Under the pieces are notes generated by a model, which saw only the letters and a list, made by a program, of their open reading frames with translations, searched no databases and was not told the DNA's origin. The position numbers and the translations under genes are program-made. From contig DDCV01000022.1 of NCBI GenBank assembly GCA_002335845.1, positions 13,073-30,329 of the forward strand: 17,257 bases of DNA. The letters are read 5' to 3'. Within the stretch, counting starts at the first letter, position 1. Each line of letters starts with the position of its first letter. Positions 7,413 to 15,060 of the stretch are shown piece after piece. The DNA is from Rickettsiales bacterium UBA1997 (GTDB taxonomy: Bacteria > Pseudomonadota > Alphaproteobacteria > Rickettsiales > UBA1997).

Positions 7413-8173
7413 TTAAACTATTTATTATCTGCTCGATTCAATTTTTTCTTTTAATAAATAATTTATCAGCACAAACTGGTTACGAATTAGCTAAGAAGCT
7501 TGATAATAAAGATAAGCCTCAAAATATGACTAGCCGAATTTCGATGACATTGACTAATGCTAAAAATAAATCTCGTAAAAATGTAATGATATCAAAAACA
7601 GCAAGCCAGAGCCAAAAACAGATGATTTGGGTTTTAGAGCCTAAGTCTGATAGAGGTATGTCATTTTTGAAAATCGAGCGTGAAGACAGGAAGACTGAAA
7701 TGCGTATATGGTTGCCTGCCTTTAACAAAATTCGAAGAATTAATGCAAACAGAAGAAGTAATTCTTTTATGGGTTCAGATCTTAGTTATGAAGATATGAT
7801 GAGTCGGTCACTTGATGATAATACATATTTAAGACTTGAAGATGATCAGATTGGGGGAGAAGAATGTTATGTTTTGGAAGTTATACCAAAAAAAAGCATT
7901 AATACATCGTACTCAAAACATATAACATGGGTTTCAAAAGAAAACTTTCAAATTGTACAGGAAGCTTCCTATGATAAAAAAAGTAAGCTAAAAAAAATTA
8001 AAAACTTCCATTATGCCTTTGTAAATAATTATGAGATAATATCAAAAATTCATGTTAAAGACTTGCAGAAAAAGCACAAAACTGATATTTATTTTGACCA
8101 GGTTAAAGTAGATGCAAAAATGGATGAAAAAATATTTCAAGAAAAAAGTTTAAAACGGTTACCGCTTCATTAA
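7409..8173 (+). CDS. LolA-like outer membrane lipoprotein-sorting protein (PF17131-type)
   Basis: A 254-aa periplasmic protein with signal peptide MIKLFIICSIQFFLLINNLSA and cleavage before Q22. The block LEPKSDRGMSFL (76-87) and the hallmark FMGSDLSYEDMMS (120-132) are typical of the LolA-like family regularly encoded beside MMPL pumps. The fold is an open beta-barrel with a hydrophobic cavity, suited to carrying a lipid chain between the pump and the outer membrane. The ATG overlaps the MMPL stop (ATGA). The gene ends 6 nt from the convergent dehydrogenase stop. It should not be taken as the housekeeping LolA, which has a different sequence signature. Confidence 0.88.
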   Translation: MIKLFIICSIQFFLLINNLSAQTGYELAKKLDNKDKPQNMTSRISMTLTNAKNKSRKNVMISKTASQSQKQMIWVLEPKSDRGMSFLKIEREDRKTEMRIWLPAFNKIRRINANRRSNSFMGSDLSYEDMMSRSLDDNTYLRLEDDQIGGEECYVLEVIPKKSINTSYSKHITWVSKENFQIVQEASYDKKSKLKKIKNFHYAFVNNYEIISKIHVKDLQKKHKTDIYFDQVKVDAKMDEKIFQEKSLKRLPLH

Positions 8174-8179
8174 ATAATA

Positions 8180-9445
8180 TCAATAAAAAACAGGCCCTTT
8201 TTCATTTTTAATTTTTTTGATCCATTCCGGTATATTTTTTTTATCTGCTTTCATTCTTTCTGTTGATGAAGAAAAACCAATCATATCCCATATCTCAAAT
8301 GGACCAAAGCGCCATCCAAAACCCCACTTCATAGCATTATCTATATCCTTATAAGAATCTGATATTTCATGTACTCGATTTGCACAATAAAGAAGCATTT
8401 CAGATAGAATCTCCCAGAAAAATTTTCCATATTTTGAGTTCAGGTTTATTAAGGTATTTATTTGTAGAGAAACATTGCTTCCTTGAACAATCTCCTCTTT
8501 CAATCCTAAATCTACTTTTTTCATGGTTCTGTACTTTTTATTATTGAGATCAAAAACTAGAATATTCCCATTAGTATCTTTTTTATAAAAACCGCCTTTT
8601 GCTTTTTGACCAAGGTTTCCATTAGCAATGAGAATTTCCATAACTTCGGGTATTTTAAACATTTCTATAGATTCATCATGAGTAGACTTTTTATAAGTGG
8701 TCATTGCTACACTTTTTAAGACATCGAGGCCAATTATATCTGCTGTCCTAAATGTTGCGCTTTTAGGTCTTCCGCAAATAGATCCTGTTAGTTCATCGAC
8801 TATTTCGATATCAATTTCCATTTTTAAGGCAATATTTATTGTAGACATTAGACCAAAAATGCCAACGCGATTTCCAATGAAATTTGGGCAATCTTTTGCG
8901 GGAACAATTCCTTTATCTAATATATTTTTTCCAAAATTGGATATTGTATTATAGGTTTCTAAGGAAGTCTCTTCACCCCTAATTAATTCCAATAAATGCA
9001 TGTACCTAGGGGGGTTAAAAAAATGAGAGACCATAAATTTATTTTTTAGTTCTGGAGAAAACTTTTGTGAAAGCTCTTTAAGAGTTATTCCTGACGTATT
9101 TGTTGTTAAAATAGCAGATTTTTTGAGAAGAGGTAATATCGTATCATAGACTTTAAGTTTTATATCAAGGTTCTCAGCAACGGCTTCTAATACCCAGTCT
9201 ACTTGCGTAATTTTTTCAAGATCTGATTTATAACTACAAGGAACTATTAAATTAATCTTTTCAGGACTTTCTAATGGAGCAGGTTTTAAAGTTTTTAAAC
9301 GGTCCTTACCATTTGTTGCTAATTTATTAGAAATATCAAATAAATATGTTTTTATCCCTTTATTAGCAAAAACAGCGGCTAGTTGTGCCCCCATTATTCC
9401 AGCACCTAAGACAGCAATACTTTTAAATGGATTATTTGGAGGCAA
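8180..9445 (-). CDS. 3-hydroxyacyl-CoA dehydrogenase (FadN-like, no enoyl-CoA hydratase domain)
   Basis: A 421-aa cytosolic NAD-dependent dehydrogenase that oxidises 3-hydroxyacyl-CoA to 3-ketoacyl-CoA in beta-oxidation. The Rossmann motif is VLGAGIMGAQLA (12-23), and TNTSG is at 115-119. The catalytic pair is H141 in SHFFNPP and E153 in LLELIRG, 12 residues apart as in human HAD. C-terminal 3HCDH domains follow, including KWGFGWRFGPFEIWDMIG near the end. Full-length FadN-type proteins (roughly 700-800 aa) continue into an enoyl-CoA hydratase domain; this one stops at the linker (GPVFY). The start is TTG at 9445, because an in-frame TAA lies 9 nt upstream and the next Met is inside the NAD loop. 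It is the last gene of the LOG-amidohydrolase unit, 23 nt after the preceding stop. Confidence 0.88.
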   Translation of the reverse strand: MPPNNPFKSIAVLGAGIMGAQLAAVFANKGIKTYLFDISNKLATNGKDRLKTLKPAPLESPEKINLIVPCSYKSDLEKITQVDWVLEAVAENLDIKLKVYDTILPLLKKSAILTTNTSGITLKELSQKFSPELKNKFMVSHFFNPPRYMHLLELIRGEETSLETYNTISNFGKNILDKGIVPAKDCPNFIGNRVGIFGLMSTINIALKMEIDIEIVDELTGSICGRPKSATFRTADIIGLDVLKSVAMTTYKKSTHDESIEMFKIPEVMEILIANGNLGQKAKGGFYKKDTNGNILVFDLNNKKYRTMKKVDLGLKEEIVQGSNVSLQINTLINLNSKYGKFFWEILSEMLLYCANRVHEISDSYKDIDNAMKWGFGWRFGPFEIWDMIGFSSSTERMKADKKNIPEWIKKIKNEKGPVFY

Positions 9446-9468
9446 GTGGATTTAGGTCGTTATTTTGA

Positions 9469-10791
9469 TTACTGATTAATTTGGCCAAGTCTTCGGTATT
9501 TTTCTTGATATTTTTTATATAACATTTTTTGATGATTATTCAGGTCGACTTCTCTACCTTGAATGAAGGCCATTAAAATTTTGGGATTCATTTCCATGGG
9601 TGGTATATCAGAGATAAAGAAAGTAGCATCTTTGCCAATATCAAGGGAACCAACCATATCATCAATATCAAGAATTTCTGCGGCACTTAACGTTATGGAT
9701 CTAAGGGCTTCGCTTTTTTCTAAGCCATATGCAGCAGCTCGCATAGCTTCGTTTGGAAGGTTTCGGATATTTCCATCATGGGGGTATCCTATTCTAGTAC
9801 TCAAACAAAATTGCACACCGCCTTTCTGAAGTAGATAGGGTATTTTGTATGGCAAGTGTATAGGCTCAAATCTCCTTGCTGGAATTTTTTCAACTTTATC
9901 TAAAATAACAGGAATATTATTTTTTACAAGAAAGTCGGTTAGTCGCCAGCTGTCTGCGCCACCAACAATGATAATTTTCAAGTCGTTTTCTTTTGCCCAA
10001 TCTACGGCAGATATAATTTGTCTAGCTTCAGCAGCATGTATGTAAATCCCCTTCTTTTCAACAATGAAAGGAATCATTGATTCAAGTCTTAGATCAACTT
10101 TCTGCCTATCTTTGGATAATCGATCTCTTTGTTTTATTATTTGGAAGTATGCTCTTACATCTCGAACCATATCATCAAGTTCTCTGATTGATTTTTGTAT
10201 CTCTTCACGCTGTTTTTTTTCAGATTTTTTTATATTCTTACCATACTTGATGCTCATAGCTGGCCAATTTATGTGTAGGCCTGATGGATGCTTTAAAGTT
10301 GCATGCTCCCAAGTCCAACCATCAAGCATCATGACTGAAGATTGACCTGAAACTCGCCCACCAGCTGGAACGGAATTGGCAATAAGGACGCCATTTGACC
10401 TAGTGATAGGTATAAGTTCAGAATCTGGATTATAACTAACATTTGCTTTCACATTTGGGTTGATTGAGCCACTTTCAGCAAAATCATGTGTTTGACGAAC
10501 TAAACCAATCTCCACTAATCCAATTCTAGTTAAAGGCGCGATGTAACTAGGAACTATGTGTTTACCAAAAACATCGTAAACATCTGTTTCTGGCGATGCC
10601 ATAATATTTTTTTCAATTCTAACTATTTTACCTTTTGAAAATAATATGTCATAGCCTTCGAGAACTTCAGTAGAAACAGTATGGAGGATACCACCTTTTA
10701 AGAGTATAGGTCTTTTTTGCTCTTTTCCAGGAATCTGATCATTCGATAACAAAATAGAAAAAGTAAAAATTAATAGTATGCTTTTATTCAT
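9469..10791 (-). CDS. Exported amidohydrolase-superfamily protein lacking the metal-binding HxH (likely non-canonical)
   Basis: A 440-aa protein with signal peptide MNKSILLIFTFSILLS and an amidohydrolase (imidazolonepropionase-like) barrel. The C-terminal block VGSLDIGKDATFFI is typical of the superfamily. The strand-1 motif that should read GLID.H.H is replaced by VPSYIAPLTRIGLVE, the later metal His is replaced in IIIVGGADSW, and the terminal Asp motif is replaced by LSTRIGYPHDGN. A single His remains in YIHAAEAR. It therefore probably does not hydrolyse by the usual binuclear metal mechanism and may be a structural partner of the 1006-aa protein upstream. I chose ATG at 10791 over GTG at 10800 because AGGTG lies 6 nt before the ATG. 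The start overlaps the end of the upstream gene by 8 nt. Confidence 0.82.
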   Translation of the reverse strand: MNKSILLIFTFSILLSNDQIPGKEQKRPILLKGGILHTVSTEVLEGYDILFSKGKIVRIEKNIMASPETDVYDVFGKHIVPSYIAPLTRIGLVEIGLVRQTHDFAESGSINPNVKANVSYNPDSELIPITRSNGVLIANSVPAGGRVSGQSSVMMLDGWTWEHATLKHPSGLHINWPAMSIKYGKNIKKSEKKQREEIQKSIRELDDMVRDVRAYFQIIKQRDRLSKDRQKVDLRLESMIPFIVEKKGIYIHAAEARQIISAVDWAKENDLKIIIVGGADSWRLTDFLVKNNIPVILDKVEKIPARRFEPIHLPYKIPYLLQKGGVQFCLSTRIGYPHDGNIRNLPNEAMRAAAYGLEKSEALRSITLSAAEILDIDDMVGSLDIGKDATFFISDIPPMEMNPKILMAFIQGREVDLNNHQKMLYKKYQEKYRRLGQINQ

Positions 10792-13700
10792 TGTAGACAC
10801 CTGTATTGTCTAAAATATCACAATTGTGACCCTGGTGATACATTTTTGAATTTATACTTTTACTGGTATTGGTACCAGTACCGCCTTTAATCGATAATAC
10901 TTTTTGGATGATATCTTTTCTTAATTGTTCGTCTCTATCTTCAAGTATTTTATTTTCAGTTTTAGAATAGTACCTAATTCCATCAATCCAAGTTTCTTCA
11001 ACTTTACTATAAACTGATAAAGGTTCACCATCCCATATTACAAAATCAGCATCTTTTTTTGGCTCTAAAGACCCAACAAATTTATCTATTTTTAATTGTT
11101 TTGCAGGATTAATAGTTACCAGTTTTAGCGCCTCATTTGGATCAAGATTCCCATATTGAATCGCTTTTGCTGCTTCGGTATTTAATCGCCTTGCAAGCTC
11201 ACTATCATCTGAATTAAAAGATACTATAACATTGCTTTTTGCCATCATACTTCCATTGTAAGGAATTGCGTCAATAACTTCATATTTATATTGCCACCAA
11301 TCTGAAAAAGTAGATGCTCCTGCTCCATGCTCTGCAATTCTATCTGCAACTTTATAGCCTTCAAGAACATGTTGAAACGTCGCAATTTTAAATCCAAAAT
11401 CTTCTGCAACTCTAGTTAGCATTAATATCTCATCTTGCCTGTATGAGTGACAATGGACCAATCTTTTTCCTTCAAGGATTTCTAAGAGCGCATCAAGTTC
11501 AAGGTCTTTTCTAGGCGGAACTTTTGTCCGTTGATATTTTGAATTTCGATAATAGTTGTCGTTCTCGTGCTTGTAATCAAGAGCGGCTCTAAAAGCATCT
11601 CGAATAACTTGCTCAACGCCCATTCTAGTTTGTGGATATCTATTTGTGCCACTCCAATTAGATTGTTTTACGTTTTCACCTAACGCAAACTTTATTCCCT
11701 CTGGTGCACCTTTGAATAATAAACTGTTAGCATCAGCTCCCCACCGCAGTTTAATTACAGCATTTTGCCCACCAATAGGGTTTGCCGATCCATGCAATAC
11801 ATTAGCTGTGGTTAGTCCACCACCAAGTTGTCTATAAATATTTATGTCTGTTGGGTCTAGCACATCTTTCATTCTAACCTCAGAGGTTATATACTGAGTA
11901 CCTTCATTAATACTACTAGCTGCCGAATGACTATGACAATCAATAAGTCCTGGGGTTACATGTTTACCTGCTCCTTCGATAACAATGGCACTACCCTGGG
12001 GGACTGTAATATCTGGTGCAACTTGCTCTATTTTTCCGCCAACAAACAATATATCCCATTCAGCTAGAGTCCCTTTTGGTCCACATGTCCATAATGTTGC
12101 ATCATTAATTAATATGGCATTCGGTTGAGGATAATCCTTAAACAGACCATATGCCCCATCAGGCGAGAAGACGGATAATGAACTAGGCGACTCGGGCTCA
12201 AGCTCTTTACCAACAGTACTAATTTTAATATCTGCCTGGAAAGGTAGAGACTCATTACCCAGGTTTTTTGTTGTTCCAATTATTTGAGATTTTGTTAATT
12301 CGCCGTTGAATGTTATTGAACCCTTTTGTCCGATATTTTGGCCATCGATTGTAAATGAAATAGATGATTCGAAAATATCGATATTGTATAATTCAACTGT
12401 TTTTCCTTGAAATAATATTGATCCTTTATAAACGATATTTCGAGGGTCATTTGTTCTATTTTTTAGAATGTCTTCAATTTTTAATTCATAGGCGGAACCA
12501 TTATACTTTAAAGACCAATTACCTAAAAACGAAGGTGTTTTTTTTGAGGCGATATATATTTCTTCTCCTTCAATCCACAGGCTGACAACTTTTGAAGTTG
12601 GCTTAAAGTAGTCACCGTCAACAATCACAAGATTTGCATCATATCCTTTGGCAACTCTACCCATCGATTTTTCCAATCCTAAAGCTTCAGCTGGTTGCGT
12701 TGTTAGTGCTGCAAGTACAATATCTTTGCTAAGGCCTCGAGCAATAATTTTTTCGAGGTTTTTACGGAATTCAGATTTTTTTGATAAACGATGACTTGTA
12801 ATGGAAAAATCATGGCCAGCCCTATTAAGATAAGATAGATTGTCCGGAGCCACATCCCAATGTTTGAGTTCTGCAGTTGAATATTGAAGGTCGCTCATAT
12901 ATTTGGTTACACTGGGCTTTGAAGGGAAATCAATAGGCATAATGAAAAAAGGTTTAAGTTGATTAAACTGGTTCAGTTCTCTATACTCATAACCACTACC
13001 AAGAATCCAAGGATTAAGTTTAAACTCTTTTGATATGTTCATTAATCTTGAAGCGGAATTATCATCTGACGATATAAATGCAAATGGTTTTTCAAGAGCT
13101 CTAGTAAGGCCTAAACTTTCTAGAGAAAAATTTGAAGCTAAGGGTCTATTTTCTGCGGGGTATGACTGAACAATTTCTTGCGATTTTAAATACCACTCTG
13201 AATCATAAAAAGTCTGTCTTATGTGAGCAATCACCCCGAGAAGAGACCTGGGGTAAGTTCTTTTGCCCTTAGGCTGATACTTAAAATCAATAACTTGAGC
13301 AACTGAAGAGTTTATCGTTTTAGGGCTTTTAGATAAGTTCACAATACCTGTTTGCCCTCTAAATATTCCTTGTTTTGGTGCTAAGTGAGCTGTCGTAAAG
13401 CCCAAGGATCTTAATTCTTTAATATGTTTCTCTTTAATATCAAAATTATCAACAGATCTGTATTCAGGCCTAACTTTAGAATCCCAATGCCTTCTTTCAT
13501 TTTTTGATTTTGAATTGTAGGATTCAGTTTCGAGCCATGTTTCAATAAAACCAGCATAAACATGCGCGCCTTGGAGATTGATTTCATAAGCATCTTTAGG
13601 CGATTTAATGTATCTACCAACAGCTTCAATCTTGCCATTTCGTATTACAATAGAGCCATCTTTAATGAAATCACCAGGCGACGTATGAATCATTGCATTT

Positions 13701-13804
13701 GTTAGTGTCCATACCTTAGGCCTGTTTTTATGTAAATCTTTGGTTGGCTCTGTTTGCGCAAAGAGGAATAGCGGTAAAAGTATTATGACTGTATTTCTCA
13801 ACAT
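10784..13804 (-). CDS. Exported double-domain amidohydrolase (one intact, one degenerate barrel)
   Basis: A 1006-aa protein with a signal peptide (MLRNTVIILLPLFLFAQ). It holds two amidohydrolase-superfamily barrels in tandem. The N-terminal one (about 25-420) has AHVYAGFIETWLETE where the HxH should be and FISSDD and ILGSGYE where other metal His are expected, so it looks inactive. A beta-rich linker (about 425-540) follows. The C-terminal barrel (about 550-970) has the full set: H624 and H626 in DCHSHS, H784/H786 in VHCHSY, H812 in FQHVLEG and D866/D867 in NSDDSE. It should be a metal-dependent hydrolase of cyclic amides, isopeptides or similar in the periplasm; relatives are annotated as imidazolonepropionase-like. 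The gene starts 1 nt after the LOG stop. Exact substrate unknown. Confidence 0.87.
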   Translation of the reverse strand: MLRNTVIILLPLFLFAQTEPTKDLHKNRPKVWTLTNAMIHTSPGDFIKDGSIVIRNGKIEAVGRYIKSPKDAYEINLQGAHVYAGFIETWLETESYNSKSKNERRHWDSKVRPEYRSVDNFDIKEKHIKELRSLGFTTAHLAPKQGIFRGQTGIVNLSKSPKTINSSVAQVIDFKYQPKGKRTYPRSLLGVIAHIRQTFYDSEWYLKSQEIVQSYPAENRPLASNFSLESLGLTRALEKPFAFISSDDNSASRLMNISKEFKLNPWILGSGYEYRELNQFNQLKPFFIMPIDFPSKPSVTKYMSDLQYSTAELKHWDVAPDNLSYLNRAGHDFSITSHRLSKKSEFRKNLEKIIARGLSKDIVLAALTTQPAEALGLEKSMGRVAKGYDANLVIVDGDYFKPTSKVVSLWIEGEEIYIASKKTPSFLGNWSLKYNGSAYELKIEDILKNRTNDPRNIVYKGSILFQGKTVELYNIDIFESSISFTIDGQNIGQKGSITFNGELTKSQIIGTTKNLGNESLPFQADIKISTVGKELEPESPSSLSVFSPDGAYGLFKDYPQPNAILINDATLWTCGPKGTLAEWDILFVGGKIEQVAPDITVPQGSAIVIEGAGKHVTPGLIDCHSHSAASSINEGTQYITSEVRMKDVLDPTDINIYRQLGGGLTTANVLHGSANPIGGQNAVIKLRWGADANSLLFKGAPEGIKFALGENVKQSNWSGTNRYPQTRMGVEQVIRDAFRAALDYKHENDNYYRNSKYQRTKVPPRKDLELDALLEILEGKRLVHCHSYRQDEILMLTRVAEDFGFKIATFQHVLEGYKVADRIAEHGAGASTFSDWWQYKYEVIDAIPYNGSMMAKSNVIVSFNSDDSELARRLNTEAAKAIQYGNLDPNEALKLVTINPAKQLKIDKFVGSLEPKKDADFVIWDGEPLSVYSKVEETWIDGIRYYSKTENKILEDRDEQLRKDIIQKVLSIKGGTGTNTSKSINSKMYHQGHNCDILDNTGVYNE
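10798..10802 (-). promoter_or_regulatory. Ribosome binding site that decides the 440-aa amidohydrolase start
   Basis: On the minus strand AGGTG stands 6 nt before the ATG at 10791-10789. It includes the alternative GTG (10800-10798), which cannot serve well as both start and ribosome site, so the ATG is preferred. The site lies inside the coding end of the upstream gene. Confidence 0.5.
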
Positions 13805-13805
13805 A

Positions 13806-14618
13806 TTAAAAGTTTGGTCCTGTTAATTTATAGGCTTCAATATATTTGGTGATGTAATCGTATGAATCATCAATATCATCTGATATGTGAAACAAATCTA
13901 AATCAGATTCTGAAATAGTTCCGCAATCAACAAGATAATCCCAGTTTACTACATTATTCCAAAAATCTGAGCCGTAAAGGACTATTGGTAGCTTCTTTTT
14001 GATCTTTTCTGTTTGAATTAATGTTAGGAGCTCCATCACTTCATCCAAAGTCCCAAACCCGCCTGGCCAGACAACAAGTGCCTTTGCTAAATAAATAAAC
14101 CAAAACTTTCTCATAAAAAAGTAATGAAATTTTAAATCTAGACCATTTGAAATATATTGGTTACTTGTAGCTTCAAAAGGGAGTGAAATTGTCAAACCTA
14201 CAGAAATACCGTTTGCTTCTTTAGCGCCTTTATTGGCTGCTTCCATAATCCCACCTCCACCACCAGAGGTGATAATATATCTAGATTTTTTGTTATCAAG
14301 GTTTTTGCTCCAAAGAGTGAGTTTTTTTGACAACTGTCGAGCTTCTTCATAAAACCTGCTCATTTCAACATCTTTTTGTGCTCTTTTCTCTTCTTGATCA
14401 GATGCAGAACCACTTAATTTTGACAAAATTTTGGTTGATTCAGACTCTGATTTAATTCTTGCTGACCCAAAAAATACGATAGTATCGTGAATTTTATTTT
14501 CGGTGATTTTCTTTAATGGCCCATAATATTCTGAAAGTATCCTCATTGAACGTCCTTGTGGGCTTCCAAGGAAATCGTCATTATAATAAAATCTGTTTTT
14601 TCTTTTGTCTTTTGACAT
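13806..14618 (-). CDS. LOG-family protein (nucleotide 5'-monophosphate phosphoribohydrolase-like)
   Basis: A 270-aa protein. The Rossmann-type fold shows IVFFGSARI (47-55), SGGGGGIMEAANKGAKEA (118-135) and the family signature PGGFGTLDEV (185-194), matching PGGxGTxxE. LOG enzymes cleave the N-glycosidic bond of nucleoside monophosphates to release base and ribose-5-phosphate. The old label 'lysine decarboxylase' for this family is wrong. At 270 aa with an extra basic N-terminus (MSKDKRKNRFYYNDDF) and a charged insertion at about 55-85, it belongs to the longer bacterial subgroup. It leads the minus-strand unit with two exported amidohydrolases and a dehydrogenase; no functional link to them is obvious. 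Start ATG at 14618 has AAAGG about 9 nt upstream. It is divergent from the small lipoprotein gene. Confidence 0.9.
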   Translation of the reverse strand: MSKDKRKNRFYYNDDFLGSPQGRSMRILSEYYGPLKKITENKIHDTIVFFGSARIKSESESTKILSKLSGSASDQEEKRAQKDVEMSRFYEEARQLSKKLTLWSKNLDNKKSRYIITSGGGGGIMEAANKGAKEANGISVGLTISLPFEATSNQYISNGLDLKFHYFFMRKFWFIYLAKALVVWPGGFGTLDEVMELLTLIQTEKIKKKLPIVLYGSDFWNNVVNWDYLVDCGTISESDLDLFHISDDIDDSYDYITKYIEAYKLTGPNF

Positions 14619-14706
14619 TCTTATAACCTTTTATGAAATTGACTTGAATTTAAAACAAAATTTTAAAATTAGTTCACTTGTATGATGGAATTCAGGCATC
14701 TTATTT

Positions 14707-15060
14707 TTGGAGGTGTTATATAAACTCTTAGCTATCATATTTATTTTTCTTTCGTGTGCTTCAGAAATTGTGGTCCCCAAAATATTATCCCTTCCTCCTA
14801 CCAAAAAAAGCAGTCCTGATTTAGTAGAAAAAACAATATTTAGCATGGGTTTGATGACAGAATATGAAATTTGGGAGTTTTTAAGAGGGAGCCCAAATGA
14901 GACATTAGTTTTGGATAATATTGGGTTGCCAGACTCTGTTTGGCGCAGTGAGAATGATTCTACCAAATTCTTATATTATTTTGTTGATAAAATTCAAGAT
15001 TATAACATTATTGAAATTAATTCTTTTAGTAATAAAGTTACCGGCTTTGAATGGGATTAA
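14707..15060 (+). CDS. Small putative lipoprotein, possibly BamE/SmpA-like
   Basis: A 117-aa ORF read from TTG at 14707 or 115 aa from GTG at 14713. The N-terminus LYKLLAIIFIFLSCAS is a short lipoprotein signal with C17 as the lipidated residue. The C-terminal half (DNIGLPDSVWRSENDSTKFL ... NIIEINSFSNKVTGFEWD) has the pattern 'lG.P....... Y.F ... v.v.f..gkV..' seen in BamE/SmpA-type outer-membrane lipoproteins, but the match is loose and unconfirmed. No ATG is available in frame. A strong GGAGGTG (14709-14715) lies within the first codons with no standard start at the right distance behind it, so the true start is uncertain. Its stop overlaps the start of the dipeptidase gene. An antisense ORF over the same bases looks like a shadow. 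Confidence 0.6.
   Translation: MEVLYKLLAIIFIFLSCASEIVVPKILSLPPTKKSSPDLVEKTIFSMGLMTEYEIWEFLRGSPNETLVLDNIGLPDSVWRSENDSTKFLYYFVDKIQDYNIIEINSFSNKVTGFEWD

Noticed and set aside
8174..8215. GGCC-centred A-run/T-run stretch as a bidirectional terminator
   Set aside because: The arms have mismatches next to the GGCC core and the stretch codes for the dehydrogenase C-terminus; not convincing.
9563..10345. Plus-strand ORFs opposite the 440-aa amidohydrolase
   Set aside because: Three short frames antisense to one continuous coding frame with a signal peptide and family motifs.
12364..12585. Plus-strand ORF of 73 codons inside the double amidohydrolase gene
   Set aside because: Antisense to the linker of a clear long gene; composition is typical of a shadow frame.
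14631..14966. Minus-strand ORF of 111 codons overlapping the small lipoprotein gene
   Set aside because: No family resemblance, no signal or domain pattern, and it lies antisense to an ORF with a clean lipoprotein signal and operon position.
14921..15046. Longer N-terminus for the membrane dipeptidase starting at 14921
   Set aside because: It would overlap most of the end of the lipoprotein gene and place a non-homologous 42-residue stretch before a perfect lipoprotein signal that starts at 15047.
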